NCBI GenBank assembly: GCA_900466475.1
Contig: UBMI01000003.1
Coordinates: forward strand, 310,001-374,000
DNA length: 64,000 bases
Direction of reading: 5' to 3'
From: Hyphomicrobiales bacterium
Lineage (GTDB): Bacteria; Pseudomonadota; Alphaproteobacteria; Rhizobiales; Rhizobiaceae
Position numbers and translations under genes: made by a program. Shown in pieces: positions 8,995-17,136 of this stretch. How positions within the stretch are numbered: the first letter of the stretch is position 1; each line of letters opens with the position of its first letter. Below the pieces are notes generated by a model. It was not told the DNA's origin, ran no database searches, and saw only the letters and a list, made by a program, of their open reading frames with translations.

Positions 8995-9864
8995 TCAGGC
9001 TGCGGCAATGATCTCACCTGCGAAGTCGCGGTAGGAATGTAACGGGCGACCTAGCATGCGCGTCAGTCGCTCGACATCACCCTCGTTTGGTATCATGCCG
9101 TCGCTGACATAGCGCTCGGCCATGAGGCGCATCTCGTAGGCTGTCCAGCTCGGCATGCCGGCAGAAAGTCTCTGCTCGAATGGACCCGGGTCATCGCCTG
9201 CATAAACGATCTGGCGCCCAAGCAGGTCGGACCAGATCGACGCCACGTTCGCGCCAGTAAGCGTGTGAGGCCCCACCAGGTTGATCGTTTCAATCGGCAA
9301 TGTCTCGGGGCCTTGCTCCCGTCGGATCAGTTCCATCGCGGCTACCTCGCCGATATCTCGGGTATCCACCATGGCAATACCCTTGCTGCCGATCGGCATC
9401 GGGTAGATACCGTGCTCGAGGATAACATCCCTGATCATGACCTCGTTATCGATAAAATAGGTCGGGCGCAGGATCGTGGCGCTGAAGTTCATATCATGGA
9501 GCATGCGCTCGGCACCCCACTTGACCGCAAAATGCGGCACGTTGACCGCGCGATCGGCGTCGAACACCGACAGATAGACGATCCGACGCACACCCGCTTG
9601 GCGGGCGATGTTGAGCGAGATGATCGCCTGGGCGAATTCATCGCCGGTGACGGCATTCAGCAGGAAGAGCGTGTCAATGCCATTCAAGGAGCTGCGCATG
9701 GCGTCAATATCAAGCAGGTCTCCGTGGGCGATCTCCACGCTAGCCGGCAAGCGGGCGTTCAAGGGGTCGCGGGTGAGGACGCGGACGGTGGCGTTGCGGG
9801 CGAGGAGTTGGTCGACGACGCGGCGGCCAACCCGACCCGTGGCACCGGTAACAAGTATGGTCAT
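8995..9864 (-). CDS. NmrA-like NAD(P)-binding atypical SDR protein
   Basis: Rossmann-fold protein of the NmrA / quinone-reductase-2-like group. Seen: the nucleotide-binding motif VTGATGRVGRRVVDQL at the very N-terminus, HGDLLDIDAM, a strand-helix ending IVYLSVFDAD, and ILRPTYFIDN. Members either reduce quinones or small carbonyls, or act as redox sensors; the substrate here is unknown. The ATG at 9864 starts the Rossmann fold directly and is preferred over a longer start at 10014. It is divergently transcribed from the LysR gene, 105 bp apart, the usual arrangement of a LysR regulator and its target. Confidence 0.88.
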   Translation of the reverse strand: MTILVTGATGRVGRRVVDQLLARNATVRVLTRDPLNARLPASVEIAHGDLLDIDAMRSSLNGIDTLFLLNAVTGDEFAQAIISLNIARQAGVRRIVYLSVFDADRAVNVPHFAVKWGAERMLHDMNFSATILRPTYFIDNEVMIRDVILEHGIYPMPIGSKGIAMVDTRDIGEVAAMELIRREQGPETLPIETINLVGPHTLTGANVASIWSDLLGRQIVYAGDDPGPFEQRLSAGMPSWTAYEMRLMAERYVSDGMIPNEGDVERLTRMLGRPLHSYRDFAGEIIAAA

Positions 9865-9969
9865 GGTTTGACTCCAGTTTGGTTTCCGTTGACAGAGATC
9901 AGCATAACGATCCACATTCGCACCGATAGACGCCAATTCTGGACAAACCGTCTCGCAGGTGGAACGCAC
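9865..9969. promoter_or_regulatory. Divergent promoter region of NmrA-like and LysR genes
   Basis: 105-bp intergenic stretch that must hold both promoters. LysR proteins usually bind T-N11-A sites in such regions; I did not find one clear enough to place. Confidence 0.4.
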
Positions 9970-10863
9970 ATGGACCTTGTCGCAGTCTCCGATTTCAACC
10001 TGGTTGCCCGGCACGGAGGGGTCGGACGCGCTGCCCGCGCCACCGGCCGACCCAAGGCCACGCTGTCACGACGCGTCACTGATCTCGAGGCGCAGCTTGG
10101 TGTGCGCTTGTTCGAGCGTGGCGCGCGCCTACTGACGCTGACGGAGGAGGGACGGGCACTGTTTGCGCGCACCAGCGCTCTGCTGACTGAGCTCGACGAA
10201 ACGGCGAAGGAGATCGCATCAGGCGCGCAGACACCGCGCGGGCACTTGCGCATCAGTGCGCCGCTTTTGTTTTCGCAGACCGCAATGGGAAAGCTTGCAG
10301 CCGGGTTCATCACAAAAAATCCCGCCGTTCACCTTCAGGTCACGACGGAAGACAGGGAGGTGGACATGGTCGAAGAGGCTTACGACCTGGTCATCCGCGT
10401 CAATCCGAAGCCGGACGAAAGCCTCGTCGGGCGCATCTTCCTGCACGATCGCCTCGTCGTCGTCGCCAATCCGGCCCTTGCTCGGCCGCGCACAGGCGAT
10501 GCTGTTCCCGCTATCGTTCGTGGACCGATGGCTGGCGCCGAAACGTGGGACGTCATAACCCCGGATGGATTGTCGCAAATCGCAGCAAGGCCGATCCTCA
10601 GCCTTTCCTCATTCTTCATGGTGCGCGACGCTGTTCGCGCAGGGGTCGGCGCCGCGCCTCTGCCGCTCTCGTTCGTCAGTTCCGAGATCGCGGCCGGTAC
10701 CCTTGTCGCGTGGGGCGAGGTGCAGGGACATCGAACCAGTCTCTGGGCACTCTATCCGACGCGGCGGCTCCTCAATCCACGCGTGTCGGCATTTCTGGAG
10801 CACCTGAAGGCCGCCTTTCCCGAAGGATCGCCCGAAGAGCTTGCCGGTTATATGGAAAGATGA
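9970..10863 (+). CDS. LysR-family transcriptional regulator
   Basis: 297-aa DNA-binding regulator. Seen: N-terminal winged helix-turn-helix (about residues 3-62; FNLVARHGGVGRAARATGRPKATLSRRVTDLEAQLGVRLFERG), then a periplasmic-binding-like effector domain (about 90-290; GHLRISAPLLFSQTAMGKL). The substrate-domain opening resembles the AaeR/DsdC-like CrgA group that controls nearby oxidoreductases. The start at 9970 was chosen because the HTH begins within five residues. It probably regulates the divergent NmrA-like gene and itself. Confidence 0.93.
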   Translation: MDLVAVSDFNLVARHGGVGRAARATGRPKATLSRRVTDLEAQLGVRLFERGARLLTLTEEGRALFARTSALLTELDETAKEIASGAQTPRGHLRISAPLLFSQTAMGKLAAGFITKNPAVHLQVTTEDREVDMVEEAYDLVIRVNPKPDESLVGRIFLHDRLVVVANPALARPRTGDAVPAIVRGPMAGAETWDVITPDGLSQIAARPILSLSSFFMVRDAVRAGVGAAPLPLSFVSSEIAAGTLVAWGEVQGHRTSLWALYPTRRLLNPRVSAFLEHLKAAFPEGSPEELAGYMER

Positions 10864-11029
10864 CGCAGGTTGTTAGGCCCGACAGGACAAGGCCGGCCAG
10901 ACCCCACCACGGCCCGAACAAAGCTCCACCCGCCGATCTTGGAAGTTGACCGTCGCGACATAGATAGGCACACGGATCCTGCGGCCGGAATGCGTCCACT
11001 TGCTGCACGAGGAGACATTACTTGTTTTA

Positions 11030-11413
11030 ATGGGAATGGTGAGAGACGTGATCAAAACTGAGGCAGCAGCGGCCGATCGGGCAGTTGAGGCGGAAATGGA
11101 CTGGCAGTCGGAAGGCGTCAGCGTCCCGCATGGGTTGGAAGCCCGGATGTCTTATATGGCGGGGAGGCAGAGGTTCGTGGGCTGCTTCCTCAACGGAAAA
11201 CTCGTGGTCAATGGTCGACACTTTACGACGCTTTCGCAGGCGGCAAGTGCATTGGCAGTCAACCGGATGGGACGATCACCGAACCTGAACGGATGGGCTT
11301 ACTGGCAGGTTCGTTTGCCCGGGACAGACCAATGGATCCCGATGGCCGCTCTGAAAAAGTCCGGCCGTCGAACCGGTCTGGACGCCTCCCGTAAGTGCGG
11401 GACTGGCTTATAA
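11030..11413 (+). CDS. Small RAMA/DUF4357-like domain protein
   Basis: 127-aa protein whose C-terminal half has the pattern of the RAMA/DUF4357-type fold: MSYMAGRQRFVGCFLNGKLVVNGRHFTTLSQAASALAV, then NGWAYWQVRLPG with the characteristic NGW-x-x-W. In other proteins this domain accompanies restriction-modification enzymes; as a stand-alone small protein its role is unknown. ATG at 11030 has GAGGAG 15 bases upstream, a little far; a TTG at 11000 or ATG at 11036 are alternatives. It is monocistronic and converges on treZ2. Confidence 0.65.
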   Translation: MGMVRDVIKTEAAAADRAVEAEMDWQSEGVSVPHGLEARMSYMAGRQRFVGCFLNGKLVVNGRHFTTLSQAASALAVNRMGRSPNLNGWAYWQVRLPGTDQWIPMAALKKSGRRTGLDASRKCGTGL

Positions 11414-11558
11414 AGTCGATCGGTCTTCATCAGCTCGCCGAACTGATCGGGCAAAATCGTGTCGTGGCGGCCGGTCGAACTGAAAGAATGCCGGCTGCGC
11501 TGACGCTGACGTCTTGCCGCACGTTCTATTTCTGCCGCCTTGCCGCTTCGAGGCGCGG

Positions 11559-13529
11559 TTAGAGACAAGACACGGATTTTTGCCAATGTCGCAACGACTT
11601 CCCGTCGGGCGCAGACTTCCTTTCGCATTTTCGTGGTGCGAAGACTATCGCGCTATCGGCGTCAAGCACCCATCGTCGTTGGAGGTCTGCCGGTCGTATG
11701 CCGCTTCCACCATATGCAAAGTCTTCGCTCGACCATTCCACGAACCACTGGCAATCGAGGGGCGGCGCAAAAAGCGGGTCTGCAACGCTTTGGACCGGTA
11801 GGCTTTTGCCGAGATTGAAAAGGAGCAGGCGCTCCTCCTCCGGGTCTTGCGTGAAATAGCGCAGAAGGAAGGCCGAAGTGCCAAGCACACTTCCATCGAC
11901 TTGTGTGCGGGGGCAGGATCGCGATGCTGCGGCGATGGCAGGTGTGCGTCGCCGTAGAGCAAGCAGATCGCTGTGAAGCGCAAGCTGAACATGGTTCCGT
12001 TCGCGTTCGCTCCAGTCAAGCTTGCAAGCTTGAAACGTGGACGGCTCGGCTGGGTCTGGCATGGTGGTGCCGAAGGCCTCGTCCTGGAGGTTCGGAAACT
12101 GCCGCAGGAAGTCAAGCCGCCCCTTGCGTACAAGCAATCCCAACTCGTCAGGGTGGTCCGCAAAGAAAAAGAACGGCGTTGATGCGCCAAATTCCTGTCC
12201 CTGGAACAGCATCGGAATTTGGGGGCTGAGGAGCAGGAGCGCCGTCATCGTCCGCATGCGCGCGGCCGACGCGAGCCAACCGGCGCGTTGGCCCGTTCCC
12301 GAATTCGCGATCTGGTCGTGATTTTGCAGGAAATGAATAAAATGGCGGGCCGGCAAATCCAGGCCTGGGCGCCCTCGGCTAGCGTCCTGCCAATCGTAGC
12401 GTTGACCCTGGAACAAATATCCATATTTGGCCGCCGACACGAATTCCTGCGCGCTTCCGCTATGGTCATGATAATAGGCATCGCTTCGGCCCGTGAGGGC
12501 GACAGTGGCGGAATGATGAAAGTCGTCGTTCCACACCCCATCCAGCCCGCACCCGCCGCTGGCATGTGCCATGACCAACCGGGTGTCCTGAGGCTCGTTT
12601 TCCGCAATGAGATAGATCGGTCTCAACTCGGCCGCTGCCCGCGCCTTTCGCGCAATATGCGCCACGATATGCTCGTCGCTGCTGTCAAAGAGGGCCTGGG
12701 TGGCGTCGATCCTCAAGCCGTCAAAATGATATTCATCGATCCAGAAGGCCGCATTTTCTGCAATGAAGTCGCGAACGCCTGCACATTCCTCGCCGTCGAA
12801 GTTGAGCGATTTGCCCCATTCGTTCGTATAGCGGTCGGTAAAATAATGGGGTGTGAACCGCTCGAAGCGCTCGCCGGCGCCAAAGTGGTTGTAGACGACG
12901 TCGAGAATGACGGCGATACCTTGTCGGTGGGCCTCGTCCACGAAAGCCTTGAGCTCGTCTGGCGTGCCGTAGGTCCTCGTCGGCGCATATGGCAGAACGC
13001 CATCATAGCCCCATCCGAATTCGCCGAAGAACTCGTTGACCGGCATCAACTCCACACACGTAATGCCGAGCTCCGTCAAAAGCGGCAGTTTGCTGGCAGC
13101 AGCCCTGTAAGTGCCTTCGGGCGTGAAGGTGCCGATATGCATCTCGTATAGGACCTGTCCGCCGGGTTCGACTCCCGCCCAGGCGCCGTCCTGCCAGGAA
13201 TAGCCCGCGGCGTCGACAACCATGGACCAGCTATCCGGGCCATGAGGCTGGAACCGGGAGGCAGGATCGGCCAGCAGATCCTCGGCCTTGCCAAGCCGGA
13301 AGCCATAGAGCTGCCCGGGGCGCACCCCGTCAAGATCGAGCCGAAAATAGCCGCCGTCCTCGGGCTGCATCGCATAGTCGCCTGCCTGATCAAGTACAAG
13401 CCGGACCTGCGAGTGTGCAGGTGCCCATACCCGAAAGGAAACGGCATCGGCCAGGCATTCGCTACCAGCGCCATAACGCCGTTCCCGTCGCTTGTGAAAA
13501 TCGCCTGTCTCGCGTGATGATCCTGACAT
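11559..13529 (-). CDS. treZ: Malto-oligosyltrehalose trehalohydrolase (second copy)
   Basis: Second, clearly diverged TreZ. Seen: N-terminal domain (VSFRVWAPAHSQVRLVL), YEMHIGTFTPEGTY, DVVYNHFGAG, GLRIDATQALFD (nucleophile Asp), LIAENEPQDTR (acid/base Glu) and HFLQNHDQIANSG. At 656 aa it is longer than the copy at 2354 because of an extended, basic C-terminus (after about residue 620) that has no TreZ counterpart. AAGGACAGCC precedes the ATG at 13529. A GGAAC-N16-GGTT promoter candidate lies 29 bp upstream, inside the end of the alpha-glucosidase gene, so it probably has its own stress promoter although the two genes are collinear. Confidence 0.92.
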   Translation of the reverse strand: MSGSSRETGDFHKRRERRYGAGSECLADAVSFRVWAPAHSQVRLVLDQAGDYAMQPEDGGYFRLDLDGVRPGQLYGFRLGKAEDLLADPASRFQPHGPDSWSMVVDAAGYSWQDGAWAGVEPGGQVLYEMHIGTFTPEGTYRAAASKLPLLTELGITCVELMPVNEFFGEFGWGYDGVLPYAPTRTYGTPDELKAFVDEAHRQGIAVILDVVYNHFGAGERFERFTPHYFTDRYTNEWGKSLNFDGEECAGVRDFIAENAAFWIDEYHFDGLRIDATQALFDSSDEHIVAHIARKARAAAELRPIYLIAENEPQDTRLVMAHASGGCGLDGVWNDDFHHSATVALTGRSDAYYHDHSGSAQEFVSAAKYGYLFQGQRYDWQDASRGRPGLDLPARHFIHFLQNHDQIANSGTGQRAGWLASAARMRTMTALLLLSPQIPMLFQGQEFGASTPFFFFADHPDELGLLVRKGRLDFLRQFPNLQDEAFGTTMPDPAEPSTFQACKLDWSERERNHVQLALHSDLLALRRRTPAIAAASRSCPRTQVDGSVLGTSAFLLRYFTQDPEEERLLLFNLGKSLPVQSVADPLFAPPLDCQWFVEWSSEDFAYGGSGIRPADLQRRWVLDADSAIVFAPRKCERKSAPDGKSLRHWQKSVSCL

Positions 13530-13557
13530 GGCTGTCCTTCCGGCCCGGTGGCGTGAG

Positions 13558-13582
13558 AACCTCGGTCTCAGGCTTTTGTTCC
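13558..13582 (-). promoter_or_regulatory. Candidate EcfG-type promoter of the second treZ
   Basis: On the minus strand GGAAC (13582-13578), 16 bp, GGTT (13561-13558), ending 28 bp before the treZ ATG. Fits GGAAC-N16/17-cGTT in the core bases. Confidence 0.55.
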
Positions 13583-13583
13583 G

Positions 13584-15242
13584 TCAGGACCTGCTCTGCG
13601 CCAGAATCGCAAAGGCTTCGTATGGACGAAACTCCATTGTCGCATCCACCTTATGGACCGGATCGTAATTGCTGATGAGGCAGCGGCCCGAACCCTGCAG
13701 TTCGTTCGGCAGATCAAGGGTGATGGTACGAGCGGAAAAGTTTGCCAGTACGGTCAGCCGCTGCTCGTCCAGCGTACGGGTGTAGGCAAAAATGTCTGGA
13801 TGCTGATCGAGATAGGATTGGAAACGACCGTAGACGATGATCGGATGGGATTTTCTGAGCAGGATCAGCCTTCGGTAGTGGTTCCAGATCGAGTGTTCGT
13901 CGGACATCGCGACCTCGGCATTGATCGCGATGTGATTTTCATTGACGTCAATCCAGGGAATGCCGGTGGTGAAGCCGGCATTGGCGCCGGCGCTCCATTG
14001 CATCGGCGTCCTTGCATTATCGCGACCGTTTTCATTTGCGCCCCTGATGAAATCTTCAGGCGAGAGGCCGGCCTCAAGATGAAGCCGGTGCATGTTAAGC
14101 GTTTCGATATCGCGATATTGTTCGATCTTGGTGAAGGGAGCATTGGTCATGCCGATCTCCTCGCCCTGATAAACGAAAGGCGTGCCTTTTAGAAGATGCA
14201 GGACCGTGGCCAGCATCTTGGCAGACTCCACCGGATAACCCTTTACGTCACCGTATTTGGAAACGGCGCGGGGAAGATCGTGGTTGCCCCAGAACAAGGA
14301 GTTCCAGCCATCCTCAGCCAGCGCATACTGCCACTTGCCGAGGATCGATTTGAGCTTGACGAGGTCGAAGGGTCGGGAGCGCCATTTCCCGTAGATCTCG
14401 TCCCATTGCTGCGTCACGTGCTCGAACTGGAAGACCATGGAAAGTTCTTGGCGAGCGCGCCCGGAATAAAGCAGCGCGGAGCCAGGCGTGGCGCTCCAGG
14501 TCTCTCCGACAGTTATGACGTCCCGGCTACCGAAGGTCGCCCGGTTCATCTCCTGGAGATAGTCATGCAGATGCGGCCCGTCCGTCACGATGTTCTGATC
14601 CACCTGCTTGCCGATATAATCGATGACATCCATCCGGAAGCCGGCGATTCCTCGTTCGAGCCACCAGTTCATCATCTGGTAGATCTCGTGGCGGACGTTT
14701 GGATTGGCCCAGTTGAGGTCCGGTTGCCGGCGCGAGAAAAGATGCAGGTAATATTCGCCGGTCCGCTCGTCCAGCGTCCAGGCCGGTCCCCCAAAGGACG
14801 ACGTCAGTTGGTTTGGTGGACCACCGCCCGCGGCGGGCTTGCGCCATATGTAATAGTCGCGATAGGCGCTCCGTCTTGATGCGCGCGATTGGACGAACCA
14901 GGGATGGGCATCGGAGGTGTGGTTGACCACGAGGTCGAGGACAACGCCGATGCCTCGCGAACGGGCCTGTGCGACGAGGTCGTCAAAATCGGCCAACGTT
15001 CCGAACTCCGGCGCGATAGCCTGGTAATCGGAAATGTCATAGCCGTTGTCGTCCATCGGCGACGCGTAGACGGGCGATAGCCAGATCAGCTCTATGCCGA
15101 GTGCCTTGAGATATTCAAGCTTGGACGTGATACCGGGCAGGTCGCCTACGCCGTCTCCGTTGCTGTCGGCGAAGCTGCGGGGATAGACCTGATAGACGGT
15201 CGCCGTGTGCCACCACGCGTTGCGGCTCGTTGAAGGTACCAT
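13584..15242 (-). CDS. GH13 alpha-glucosidase (oligo-1,6-glucosidase-like)
   Basis: Cytoplasmic GH13 exo-glucosidase of the oligo-1,6-glucosidase / DexB / trehalose-6-phosphate hydrolase group. Seen: WWHTATVYQVYPRSFADSNGDGVGDLPGI, DLVVNHTSDAHPWF, GFRMDVIDYI (Asp nucleophile), VGETW (acid/base Glu), FWGNHDLPRAVSKYG and ARTPMQWSAGANAGFT. The exact substrate (isomaltose, sucrose or maltose) cannot be read from sequence; no sugar ABC transporter lies nearby, which argues for work on internal glucans. The ATG at 15242 has AAGGA seven bases upstream and is preferred over TTG at 15260. A GGAAC-N17-CGTT promoter candidate lies 61 bp upstream. Confidence 0.93.
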   Translation of the reverse strand: MVPSTSRNAWWHTATVYQVYPRSFADSNGDGVGDLPGITSKLEYLKALGIELIWLSPVYASPMDDNGYDISDYQAIAPEFGTLADFDDLVAQARSRGIGVVLDLVVNHTSDAHPWFVQSRASRRSAYRDYYIWRKPAAGGGPPNQLTSSFGGPAWTLDERTGEYYLHLFSRRQPDLNWANPNVRHEIYQMMNWWLERGIAGFRMDVIDYIGKQVDQNIVTDGPHLHDYLQEMNRATFGSRDVITVGETWSATPGSALLYSGRARQELSMVFQFEHVTQQWDEIYGKWRSRPFDLVKLKSILGKWQYALAEDGWNSLFWGNHDLPRAVSKYGDVKGYPVESAKMLATVLHLLKGTPFVYQGEEIGMTNAPFTKIEQYRDIETLNMHRLHLEAGLSPEDFIRGANENGRDNARTPMQWSAGANAGFTTGIPWIDVNENHIAINAEVAMSDEHSIWNHYRRLILLRKSHPIIVYGRFQSYLDQHPDIFAYTRTLDEQRLTVLANFSARTITLDLPNELQGSGRCLISNYDPVHKVDATMEFRPYEAFAILAQSRS

Positions 15243-15302
15243 GCGAACGTCCTTGTGCAAACAACCTCAGGGCGCCACGCGCGTTGTCGCGCTGTTGGTG
15301 TG

Positions 15303-15328
15303 AACGCGCGTTTGCCACTCCCCGTTCC
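15303..15328 (-). promoter_or_regulatory. Candidate EcfG-type promoter of the GH13 gene
   Basis: On the minus strand GGAAC (15328-15324), a 17-bp spacer, CGTT (15306-15303). A full match to GGAAC-N17-CGTT, 61 bp from the start codon. Confidence 0.6.
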
Positions 15329-15429
15329 CAAGCACGCTGTCGCGGCTGGCGAATGCAATGGCCGCTTCTGTCGGTCTCAAGTTCCATTTCCGGTTTCATT
15401 GGCCGAGCAGGACAACGCACCAGGCGTTT

Positions 15430-15454
15430 GAAACAATACTCGCTTCAAGGCGTT
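15430..15454 (+). promoter_or_regulatory. Weaker EcfG-type promoter candidate
   Basis: GAAAC (one mismatch to GGAAC), 16 bp, CGTT at 15451-15454, 29 bp before the 43-aa membrane protein. Confidence 0.35.
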
Positions 15455-15482
15455 TCCCGCGCGAGGCGCAAGGAGAATGAAA

Positions 15483-15614
15483 ATGAACCGTCATGATCGA
15501 ACGATGAGCACCCGCTTTCCTCGGGTGCGGAGCCTCGTTGCCTGGGCACTTCTCGCAACGTTGATGGCTTTTGTGTATATGACGTCGACGATCGTGATCT
15601 GGTGGCCGCGATAG
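15483..15614 (+). CDS. Small single-span membrane protein (43 aa)
   Basis: Short gene with a strong ribosome binding site (AAGGAG about seven bases before ATG). The product has a basic N-terminus (MNRHDRTMSTRFPRVR) and one helix (SLVAWALLATLMAFVYMTSTIVIW), so it should sit in the inner membrane with its N-terminus inside. No family recognised. A GAAAC-N16-CGTT element upstream suggests general-stress control. Confidence 0.65.
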   Translation: MNRHDRTMSTRFPRVRSLVAWALLATLMAFVYMTSTIVIWWPR

Positions 15615-16201
15615 GACTTTGAGGAATCTTGGAACTAGGTTCGGATGCAAGGTTCGGTCAACACCGGCGCAGATGAACAGATCCGAGCCGTCCGCCGCCT
15701 GCTGGCCGAGGGCAGGGCGTGAGCGGACGCAAGTCAGCGAGGGAACTGACCGACACATACGAAATCGAGCACGCGATCGGCCACAGGCAGAGGAGGACGC
15801 GAGCGCGATGATTAGACGACGGCAACCTGGCCAATCTCACATTGCTATGAGGCCGCACGCCGTGGACCGACAGCTTCATCGTCAAAAGGGACGTTTGGGC
15901 ATGCCGGTCAGTGCGAGGCTACGCCAGGTCTTTCGGAGCAACCTGGGCGCAACCATCGACTTGGAACCATTCTTAGCGAACGTTGCGGAACGACGTTTCC
16001 CCGAAGATACCAAGGGTGCGGTACGATCTCTGCGTTGGTGATTTTCCTTCTTCCCCACCCTGGTCGAACCGCTCGCAAAAAAGACGCCGGATACTGCGCA
16101 GTGCGAGGTACCGATCGGATAACTCGGTACGCTATAAGACAGGGGCGGAACTCCCTTTGATCATGGTCATTGTCGATGGGTCGGTCGGAGGAGATCCCGC
16201 A
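15615..16201. other. Gap upstream of the sigma-factor gene
   Basis: About 590 bases. Open frames on either strand show no domain and no ribosome binding site. A GGAAC at 16147-16151 followed 16 bp later by CATT could be a degenerate autoregulatory promoter for the sigma factor, but the -10 lacks the GTT core, so I do not call it. Confidence 0.35.
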
Positions 16202-16726
16202 ATGAACACAGCAGTCACTGAGTCCCTGCAGGCGGAAGTCCTGACATTGGTTCCTGCAATACGGCGATTTGCGTATCGCTTCGAGAGGGATCCCGCAGAT
16301 GCCGAAGATCTAGCCCAGGAAACATTGTCGAAAGCATTGGGCCATCTCGATCAATATACGGTCGGGACAAGTCTCAAAAGCTGGTGTTTTACCATTATGA
16401 GAAATACGTTCCTCAATAACGTCAACCGCCGCAAACGTCATGTGCTCGTTGCCGAGGTCGACGACAGCTCAACAACAACCGGATGGTGTAACCAGGAGGC
16501 CGGACTATACGCAACGCAAGTCTGGTCGGCGCTCTCCACCCTGCCGCTTCACCAGAAGAACGCGCTGCTGATGGTCCTCGACGGCCTCACCTACGAACAG
16601 ATCGCGGCTGCATTCGAGTGTGAAATGGGCACGGCAAAGAGCCGAATCGCGCGCGCAAGATCCGCGCTGGCAGCGATACTGGGTGAGATAAATCCTACGG
16701 CTGCGGCAACAATTCCAATGGCATAG
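16202..16726 (+). CDS. ECF sigma factor, EcfG-like
   Basis: 174-aa extracytoplasmic-function sigma factor. Seen: region 2 (about residues 10-75; VPAIRRFAYRFERDPADAEDLAQETLSKAL, then GTSLKSWCFTIMRNTFLN) and region 4 (about 115-165; ALSTLPLHQKNALLMVLDGLTYEQIAAAFECEMGTAKSRIARARSAL). Overall closest in feel to the EcfG/RpoE4 family, the general stress sigma of alphaproteobacteria. No NepR anti-sigma or PhyR anti-anti-sigma gene is in the window, so it is probably a secondary EcfG paralogue controlled from elsewhere or by level. GGAGGAG nine bases before ATG 16202 sets the start. Several GGAAC-type promoters in this window are plausible targets. Confidence 0.85.
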   Translation: MNTAVTESLQAEVLTLVPAIRRFAYRFERDPADAEDLAQETLSKALGHLDQYTVGTSLKSWCFTIMRNTFLNNVNRRKRHVLVAEVDDSSTTTGWCNQEAGLYATQVWSALSTLPLHQKNALLMVLDGLTYEQIAAAFECEMGTAKSRIARARSALAAILGEINPTAAATIPMA

Positions 16727-17136
16727 CAAATCCTCGCGAGGCGTGACCGGCGAAATTCGCCTCATCCGCAACCTTCCCGGAACCAGCAAGCTGGCAGCTG
16801 CCTAGAGAGCTAAAACGGGGCTCCACCAGGCAATTAAAGCGCCGGCACGGGCAATCTACCCGCTTCATCGCTAAAAATATGCGAAACCTTTTGGCGTCAC
16901 TCCGCCCGCGTAACCGGACTTTGCAACCTGCAGCAGCAGTTTAAGACCCTGGCCGGGCGCCGTAAATCGCAGCCTGCCCGTGTGCAGCAGGCAGAGTTGC
17001 TGCCGACTGCGACCTGCACCTGGGGAGCCCATCTTCGTGTTCGCACCTATGCCGACCTGTCGTGATATCCACCGTTGGCCTTTATTAAGGTCTTTTGTGA
17101 CTAATGGCTTTTGGCCGTTACACATAGGTGTTCCCG
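16727..17136. other. Gap between sigma-factor and GGDEF-EAL genes
   Basis: About 410 bases with no convincing gene. Must hold the promoter of the photoreceptor operon. A minus-strand frame (17125-16871) has no recognisable content. Confidence 0.35.

Noticed and set aside
12219..13151. 310-codon open frame opposite the second treZ
   Set aside because: Antisense shadow of conserved GH13 motifs, no domain.
16147..16171. GGAAC-N16-CATT upstream of the EcfG-like sigma gene
   Set aside because: The -10 lacks the GTT core; similar CATT/GATT cases occur at other places, so it was not counted.
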